A stretch of 64,000 bases of DNA, from NCBI GenBank assembly GCA_047967505.1, contig CM106540.1; one strand, 5' to 3'. Below the pieces are notes generated by a model that saw only the letters and a list, made by a program, of their open reading frames with translations, did no database searches and was not told the origin of the DNA. This DNA comes from Dipteris shenzhenensis (taxonomy: Eukaryota > Polypodiophyta > Polypodiopsida > Gleicheniales). Position 1 is the first letter of the stretch. Every line of letters begins with the position of its first letter. This document shows positions 57,481-64,000 of this stretch, one piece after another. The translations under genes were made by a program, and so were the position numbers.

Positions 57481-58090
57481 ATGTCCGTACATCTTCTCGA
57501 TGACCTTGTTCAATCTTGCTAAGTTGGAGGGCGGGACCACCTTGTAGTCTCTCTGTTTGAAAGCGCCTCTTGAATTTTGTTTAAAGCAGGCCCCATGTGG
57601 CTCTCTCTTCACTAGGAGGTCTAGGTACCATTTTGATGCTTCATCGGTTAAGTCCATGGGAAACCAAGCCACCTTGGTTTCATTGGATTGATCTCCACCT
57701 GCTCGGCATGCAGCATCAAAATGCTAGAGGAATCAGGCTGGATCTCCCCTACCATAATATTTGGGAGGTCCGAGTTTGCCCAGAGGGCACCTTCCTTGAT
57801 TGTTATCATTTCTGCGATTAAAGAAATTGTTACCCTCCGCATCGAGGTCAATATCCCCACCATCATCGTGCGATGACACCACCCAACCATGTTGTGGCGT
57901 GGAGAAGTCAAAGGGATTTCTTGAATTTCAAGGAGGGAATCGGGGTAGAGGATTATTGGAGGCATTGGCCGCAGTAGAGGTGTATGTGGATTTGGTGAGC
58001 GTTGGTGTCAGAGGCATTGGCCAGAGCATAGCTGCATGTAGATTTGGTGAGGGTTGCAAAGGGTGTCTATGCCGCAAGTGCGGATGTTGA
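57480..58090 (-). pseudogene. Gypsy gag N-terminal fragment
   Basis: The minus strand reads GKLGPPKYYGRGDPA, two stops around FL, then HFDAACRAGGDQSNETKVAWFPMDLTDEASKWYLDLL and VIEKMYGHTWADE. This is the retrotransposon gag (capsid) domain. The rest of gag is cut off at the junction with plus-strand pol near 57480. It goes with the primer site at 60352-60369. Confidence 0.72.
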
Positions 58091-58500
58091 TGTAGTTGTG
58101 TTAGGGGGGTTAGAGACGTGTTAGTGTTGTAGGGACCATCATGCTAATAATGTGCCTAGGATTGTCCCACATGTGTAGGGAAATGTGCTAGTGTAGACGG
58201 ATCGTCAATCGGAGGTCACGATGGAAATATACAAACGAATTGGTGTGAAACGAGGCCCACACGGGGGTGCAAATTAGCGAGTGCTAGGGATGACAAAATG
58301 GTGTGCAATGGGCTAAAAAAATTACATGTAGTGTGATGTTTCTATGTGTGAAACCGTGGTTCAAACGGGGTCCATTTTGGGTCTCAAATGGATGAGTTAC
58401 AAGGAGTTAAGTAGGGGTAAAATGGGCCTTTTTTTAGGGGGGGAGGGGAGGGCCTTGGTCTTAAGGATTTGGTGTGAATGGGCTTTAGGTCTAACTGAGG
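58091..58500. other. Gypsy leader, no gene
   Basis: No coding content seen. It lies between the gag start and the CTAAC-rich array on the minus-strand element. Confidence 0.4.
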
Positions 58501-58503
58501 GGG

Positions 58504-58755
58504 AGTGACTGACCCAACTCAGTTGACCTAACTAGACCAATTAGTCTAACTAGCCTAACTATACAGTTAGATGCCTAATAGTTAATCTAACCTAACCTAA
58601 CTATTGTTAACTTACTAAGGTTAGGCTAACCTAATTGTCCAATTAGTCTAACTAGCTAATAGTTAAACGAACCTAACTACAACTAACTAACCTAGAGTAA
58701 AACTAACTAACCTAGGTTAAAACTAACCTAACTAGGGTTAGGCTAGGTTAAGTTT
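58504..58755 (+). repeat. CTAAC/TTAGG-rich degenerate array
   Basis: About 250 bases made almost wholly of CTAACCTAA, ACTAACTA and TTAGGTTA words, without a fixed period. Because both CTAA and TTAG occur, many small inverted repeats result. Confidence 0.75.
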
Positions 58756-58789
58756 TTTTAAATAAAAAACCTTTATAATAAAAAAATGA

Positions 58790-59226
58790 CCCGGGGAGGG
58801 GGGGTTGGGGGATGGTGGCAGGGGCGGCGTCTGACGGGGGGGGGCCACGAATGGAGAGGGGGGGGGTTGGAGATGTAGGAGGGGGGAAGGTGTGGAGAGG
58901 GAGGAGTAGGGTCAAGGGGAGGTATTTGTAGGAGAAGGCAGAGTGGAGGGCATGCACAGGGAGGTAGGCATGGGAGGCCCTTAAGTGATCAACGAGGGAG
59001 AGAGGCAGCACGGGTGCATCGTTGGTGCCTATGCGACGACTCGCGACGGCTCCATCGCGGGGGGCACTGCATGAGCAAGCTGCAAGGCAGCCTTGCAATA
59101 AGCAAGGGCTTAGGCCCTTGTATAGTTAGGGTAGATCGACCGAGGGGGAAGAGAGAAGAGAGAGAGAGAGAGGGAGGGGGAAGGGAAGAGAACAGAGAGA
59201 GAGAAGGGCCCTCAGGGGAAAGAGAA

Positions 59227-59284
<58 letters not shown>

Positions 59285-59338
59285 GGGGGAGGGGGAGGGA
59301 AGAGAATGGAGAGAGAAGGGCCCCCAGGGGAAAGAGAA

Positions 59339-59389
<51 letters not shown>

Positions 59390-59730
59390 GAGGGAGGGGG
59401 CATCGGGGTGGGGTTGGGGGGGCGGGGGGGGGAATGGAAGGGGGATGGAGGTGGAGGGGGTGGAGGGAGAGGGTGGTGGAGGGGGAGCGGTGGAGGGGGA
59501 TGGAAGGGGTGGGAGGGGGGGGGGAATGGAAGGGGGATCGAGGGGGGGTGGAGGGAGAGGGTGGTGGAGGGAAAGCGATGGAGGGGGTGGAAGGAAGGGG
59601 GGGGGTGGAGGGGTATGGAGGGGGTGGGGGGGGAGGGGATGGAGGGGGGGGGGGGGGGGAGAAAGAGGGGTGGAAGGGATAAAGGGGTGGGGGGGGGTGG
59701 AGGGGGTGGGGGAATGGTGGAGGGGGTGAA
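58790..59730 (+). repeat. G-rich and GA-rich low-complexity block
   Basis: Runs of G4-G12 alternate with GGAGG/GGTGG. Inside lie two copies of a unit of about 125 bases (GAGAATGGAGAGAGAAGGGC, CAGGGGAAAGAGAAGGAAG then a GA run) at about 59156-59280 and 59281-59395. Strong G-quadruplex potential on the plus strand. The long frames across it (222, 213, 193 and 177 codons) are compositional artefacts. Confidence 0.85.
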
Positions 59731-60351
59731 AATACTTGACGGACAAAAAATTTTGATGGAAATCCAAAGGGAGGAAGAGATGGTCTTTCTCAATGTAATA
59801 GGATTATTGATGGCGAATAAACGGTGGGTGGATGGCTAGGTTATCGCTACGAGAAGGGCTCGAAATAACTCATTGTGTGAGGATGGGAGTAGGGTGGTGG
59901 TCAGTGGAGAGGGAGGAGTGTCTTGCGTAGGGCTTAGAATAGGGAAGAGTATGGAGGCAAGATATGAAAGAAGAAGAATGAGGGGGTAGAGTGGGTTTTT
60001 ATAGGAATGGGTGTAGGTTTTAGGGTTAAACCCTAAACTCTTCCGGAGCCATAACTTTTCATGGTTGGCTCGGATCGCTCTTTTGTAAAAAGGAAAAATG
60101 ATCAAATTTGCAAGCTCTACACATTCATGTCCACTACCTAGCCTGATTTGTTTTTCAAGTGGCTTATTTTTAAGAAATAAAAAAAAATTCTTAAGGTAGT
60201 AACCCAAGGATGATGCTTGGGGTAGATATGTTGGCTAGAGTTGGAAAAATTTTACTCTCCTTGCCCTTCAGTGTTATATTCATGAAAATTTGTAGTAGTT
60301 CGTGTTTTACCCATACTTGCATATGTTTACTCGTTACTTGAGATGCTAGTC
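59731..60351 (-). other. Gypsy leader, primer-site proximal
   Basis: No gene. It contains TTTTAGGGTTAAACCCTAAA near 60018-60038, a near-palindrome of the plant telomere-type motif TTTAGGG. Confidence 0.4.
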
Positions 60352-60369
60352 TCCCCGGCGGTAGCACCA
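60352..60369 (-). promoter_or_regulatory. Primer-binding site of a Gypsy element (tRNA-Asp-like)
   Basis: The minus strand reads TGGTGCTACCGCCGGGGA, close to the TGGCGCCGTTGCCGGGGA site used by Athila/Tat-type plant Gypsy elements (about 14 of 18 positions). The 5' LTR should start two bases further right, at TGTTTGCTC (60372, plus-strand reading). Confidence 0.6.
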
Positions 60370-60371
60370 AA

Positions 60372-61500
60372 TGTTTGCTCTTTCCCACGGCTTTCACAGG
60401 AAAAGCAGGGTATTCTCAGTATGCAGGGTTCTGAGGATTTTTGTCACCTATAGATATATCGGGGTTGTCATTTCTAGTATCCGTGTAGCTTAGGACCTTG
60501 AGTCATATTCCAATGAGAGATGTAGGATTAAGTGTGGTAAGGAAACATAGTTCATGCATGTGTGAAAGGAACATGCATCATCATGGTTGAGGTAATGAAG
60601 GCTTTCGCCTTCATTGGGGGTTGAAGGGTTTAGGAAGAGTTTAAGGGTTAGAGGGGGTTCAGGGTCTAGAAAGAGGTTCCAAGGTTTAGAAAGAGGTTCT
60701 AGAGTTTAGAAGAGATTCCAGAGTTTAGGAGAGGTTCAAGGGTTAGGAGGAGGATCCAAGGTTCAAGGTAAAGTACATGGTGGAGAACGCATCTCCCTCA
60801 TAGTTCATGGAGGTTAAGGGTTGAGGAACTAAGGGTTTAGGGGGAGCATGGGAGTACGAGAGGAAGAAAATGTAAGAGCATGGGGGGAAAGGAGAGGGAG
60901 AAGAGGGAGGAAGAGGAGGGAGGAAGAGAAGGGAAGAGGAGGGAGGAGGAGGAGGAGGGAGGAGGAGGAGGGAGGAGGAAGAGGAGGAGGAGGAGGAGGA
61001 GGAGGAGAAGGAGGGGGGAGGAGGAGAGGGAGAGGATGGGTTGCAAGGTTGGAGGAGAGGGGAGGAGGAGTTGCAAGGTTAGGACATGCTTTTGGATGTG
61101 GAGTGCAAGGAAGCATGGACACTTGAGACAATTGCTTCGAATACCAAAGTAAAACTCAACACAATGCCCCAAAGAGTCTTGGCTCCATTCCATTATGGGA
61201 TATTTATACGAGTTGGAGAGCTTCTCTCTCTCCATGTAGGAATTGTAAGACATTCTCTCTCTACATGTAGAACTTGCATATAGAAGTTACATGTAGGAGT
61301 TGCAAGTTGCATGTAGGACTTGCATTGAAGGACTTGCATGTAGGACTTGCATGTAGGACTTGCAACTAGGAGTTGCAAGTAGAACTTGTATGTCGAGGAT
61401 TCCTAAGAGAGATTTATTCCTAGCCTTATGCAAGTACAAGTGGAGCTTTGCCGCTACTCTACACACACTGTACTACCTAAGTTCATGTTAGCACAGAGAC
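60372..61500 (-). repeat. Probable LTR of the Gypsy element, with minisatellites
   Basis: The inner end is at 60372 by primer-site position; the outer end is not seen and no partner LTR is in the window. Inside: a degenerate repeat of about 22 bases (GAGGTTCCAGAGTTTAGAA type, 60620-60770), a GGAGGA purine block (60890-61070), and a run of about 12 bases, TTGCATGTAGGAC (61260-61395). No genes. Confidence 0.4.
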
Positions 61501-61929
61501 AACATACTCCCAGATCCATTTTATTATCCATCCTCGGGTTATGGCTTATTATGAGCATGTAGCTGGGGTGCCATGCATGTAATCTAGTGGCATTGGAACT
61601 TGTGTCGTGCTAGTCGATCCTATTGTAAAGCCTTGGCACCATACAATTTTGGCTCAGTTTACAGGTAGCTTGTATCCACCATTTGTTCGAATAGAGATAC
61701 GTGGTGTGCTTCTAAGAAAACTCTTTGATAGAGTTGGCTTGTAATCTGAGCATCGATCTGTTCATTGGGATTGAAACTGAGTGGAGGCAAATGGTGATCG
61801 AGGTGACATGGGACCTCCAGAATGTATTCCAATGTTTTTCAAAGGATAGCACTTAGGCGAAGGAAGCGATCAATGTTGCCACGCATTATTTGCTCATGCT
61901 GCTAAAGTTCTCGGATCATTGTGCCTTGG

Positions 61930-62960
61930 ATATTCCATTCTACACTAGAGTATGGTTGGCCAATTAATGGTGTGATCTTCACCCAAAGTGTGTATGTTGG
62001 CTTCCCATCTGTGACATCGTGGAGTTGCATAGAACTTGGGATGGGTTCTAAGACATGGAGGTGCATGCAGGTACTCTTTCAAGAAGATTACATCAAAGAG
62101 CTTAGGACGGCACCAATCAAGTTGGGGATCCAACTTGCTTATCTAATTTTTAGTAATTTGATGCTAATGAAGGTTGGTAGGGAAGTTGTCCAAGGTCCAT
62201 CCACCTCGAGTTTTCATATCCAGATATTTGCTCAAAATTTCCTTAATGGGGTTACTCGAAAGTGGTATCTCATCAAAATCATACCCATCATTGGAATTTG
62301 GCATGAGAGTACGAATTAAATTATCCGAATCCTGATATTCAAAATCAATTACTGTGTCATTTTCTACTGATGGTAGCACAAGTAGTGTCAGAGGTGATGA
62401 CGGGGCAGGGAGAGAATTTGGGGACATGGGGGAGAAATATGGAAGAGTGTTAGTTGTGTAAGGGGGAGCAGAGGGGAGGGGGGGAAGAACTAGGTAGATG
62501 GTTTGACTAGCTTGGTAATCCTCAAAGGTAGGAGTAGCAAGGGAAGGGAAGAAGCTAGGTGTGAGGGGCTCATAAGTTTGTGACTGTTGAGTTAGTTGAA
62601 AATGGCGAGAGGCATGAGCAAAGAGATGATGAAGGAAATAGATGTTAGGATGGAGCTCAGGGAAGGGTGGTAGTGGCAAGGGTAAGTGAGGTTGTGAGGT
62701 TGGCAGAGAGAGTGGTTAGATATGGGAAGTTGGATGTGAGATATGCCGTGTCATATTTCGACACTTCTTTTTGTTGGTGCAATGGAATCATTAGCTGCAA
62801 GGGTGGAATGTCGGTTATGTCATGCCTTGCAAATAATAGTGATGGCCTTTGTAGCAATGGTAACAAACCAGCAATAACCCTGAGGGGAGGACCCCATGAG
62901 GCATACATATGCAATGAAAGCATCCGTCCTGAGTGCTATAAACCCGGCATGTGTAGATAG
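61930..62960 (-). pseudogene. Gag-like retroelement remnant
   Basis: The minus-strand frame 62679-62164 (171 codons, no stop) has a Pro/Ser-rich part, then VIDFEYQDSDNLIRTLMPNSND and acidic text. Upstream on the minus strand are CFHCICMPHG and CYHCYKGHHYYLQG, which look like decayed zinc knuckles (62840-62930). This order (knuckles, then acidic linker) fits the end of a gag, but no capsid domain is identified. Confidence 0.3.
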
Positions 62961-64000
62961 GCGAAAGATATTTTCTCATCTTTGCACAAGTCTTGGCAAA
63001 TTATGCGCAGAGTTTTGGTCCCTATGGAAAGTTCCCATTTGACTGTTGGATGAGCGGATATGATCCTGATTTGGATTTGCTTCCATTGGATAAGCACTCA
63101 TGCATTGAGGTGATCTTCCGCTTGTAGAGCAGCCACCACAAGCTCTTGGTACAACACCGTTGTGATTTGTAGTAGGGCTTCATTCGTGCTGTCTTCCATT
63201 GCCTCATTGCTATGCACTAGCAATTGGACTTCAAGCTTAGAGATGATTATCTTTTGGGATTGCATCTCATCCATTCATTACAAAATGTTTGGACTCAAAA
63301 AGGGGCCCTGTAAGAGAGCCCTTGGGCTAGTGACATGGAAGGATGAGTTGAATAAAATTGAGTATAATATTGGCTAGTGGAGGGCAATAGAATATTGAAA
63401 AGGGCCTAACTTTCTGATTTCTTTATTCAAATGGACCAAAGTTTGATGTAGGCCTCCCACTTGCTATCTCAACTCTCCCATCACGTTTTTGAATTGTAAC
63501 CAAATTGAAAAACCTAGTTTCCAACCAAACTGGCACCATTTGTCATGAAACCAAATCCTCCCATCCAACTACCACACTCCTCTCATTCTCTCTCATTTCT
63601 CTTCCCTCTCCCTCATTTATGAGATCCATTTTGAACTTTTCTTGCTCCAACCTTTTTTTCAAATCTGTTCGTTTCTTTTGAGTGGCAAGCTTCTTTCTCT
63701 ATTCTCCCTATCATGGGATGGAATCTCATGCCAAAATCTCACTATTTCCTTTCTTTCCTTGCATTTCCCTCCCATTTCACTTTCGTTCTTTCAAAACTTC
63801 CAAGATTTTTGAACGAGATTCACCCTACCTTCTTCTTGCTCTATCTGGGGTGCTTTTCTTTCAAATCCTGCCACTTCTTCTCTCATCTAAGATTCTCTTG
63901 TGATCTCAAATCATTTTCATGCAGAAACTTGAGGTAATCAATGTCCTAGATGAACCATGAATGATGTAAGGTGTTTCGAGCTTAGAAAGAGATAATGGAT
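62961..64000. other. No gene seen
   Basis: Pyrimidine-rich TTTCTTTCC/TCTCTC text at 63560-63900 and short frames without recognisable similarity. Confidence 0.4.

Noticed and set aside
58504-58755. Interstitial telomere array
   Set aside because: The words are CTAACC/CTAAC mixtures on both strands, not runs of the plant TTTAGGG or of TTAGG.
59014-59839. Long open frames (222, 213, 193 and 177 codons) on both strands
   Set aside because: They arise from (GA)n and G-rich simple sequence, where stop codons are rare; no complexity or domain.

Overview
The window is nuclear DNA of a land plant with a large, repeat-packed genome. The evidence is a plant-type two-pore K+ channel gene with a spliced EF-hand tail, five Copia elements or parts of elements (four with a primer-binding site complementary to initiator tRNA-Met), a Ty3/Gypsy element with a degenerate tRNA-Asp-type primer site, plant LINE remnants and long AT-rich spacers. 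A gymnosperm or fern-like genome fits the low gene density, but the sequence alone does not settle the species.

Layout. 1-8.9 kb is a nest of retroelements: Copia A (253-2847, minus, TSD ATCAA) sits inside Copia B (LTR 3612-3938, minus, runs off the left edge). Copia B abuts a minus-strand Gypsy gag, which is split by Copia C (4373-7555, plus, TSD CAGCT). Removing Copia C restores the gag frame. 9.4-9.9 kb holds seven hairpin-forming repeats. 10.4-16.75 kb holds two plus-strand genes of no known transposon package: a broken kinase-like gene, then a large spliced DDE/P-element-like transposase-like gene with zinc fingers. 19.1-25.4 kb holds an unrecognised broken gene split by Copia D (20103-25213, TSD TTAAC), again with the frame restored on excision. 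26.4-28.7 kb is a decayed Gypsy pol, and 28.7-29.8 kb a four-copy satellite of about 277 bp. Copia E (31595-37430, minus, TSD ATACA) follows, with a strikingly GTAC-rich leader. 37.4-42.4 kb is non-coding with local duplications.

The only apparently intact cellular gene is the TPK-type vacuolar K+ channel (45017-46395, two coding exons), probably with a CpG-dense promoter/leader near 42.4-42.8 kb. Downstream, 47-54 kb is minus-strand LINE sequence in two copies. 54.6-55.7 kb looks like a promoter-bearing LTR. 56.4-57.5 kb is Gypsy pol (plus) abutting Gypsy gag (minus, 57.5-58.1 kb), whose primer-binding site is at 60352-60369 and whose leader is extremely G-rich on the plus strand. 60.4-61.5 kb is LTR-like with minisatellites; 61.9-63 kb is a gag-like remnant.

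Most items do not work together as a pathway: they are layers of insertion around one channel gene. The exception to look at is the kinase plus transposase pair, which may be a two-gene DNA transposon. Several unrelated Copia LTRs also share GGTCGGCC-type motif arrays just upstream of their TATA boxes.
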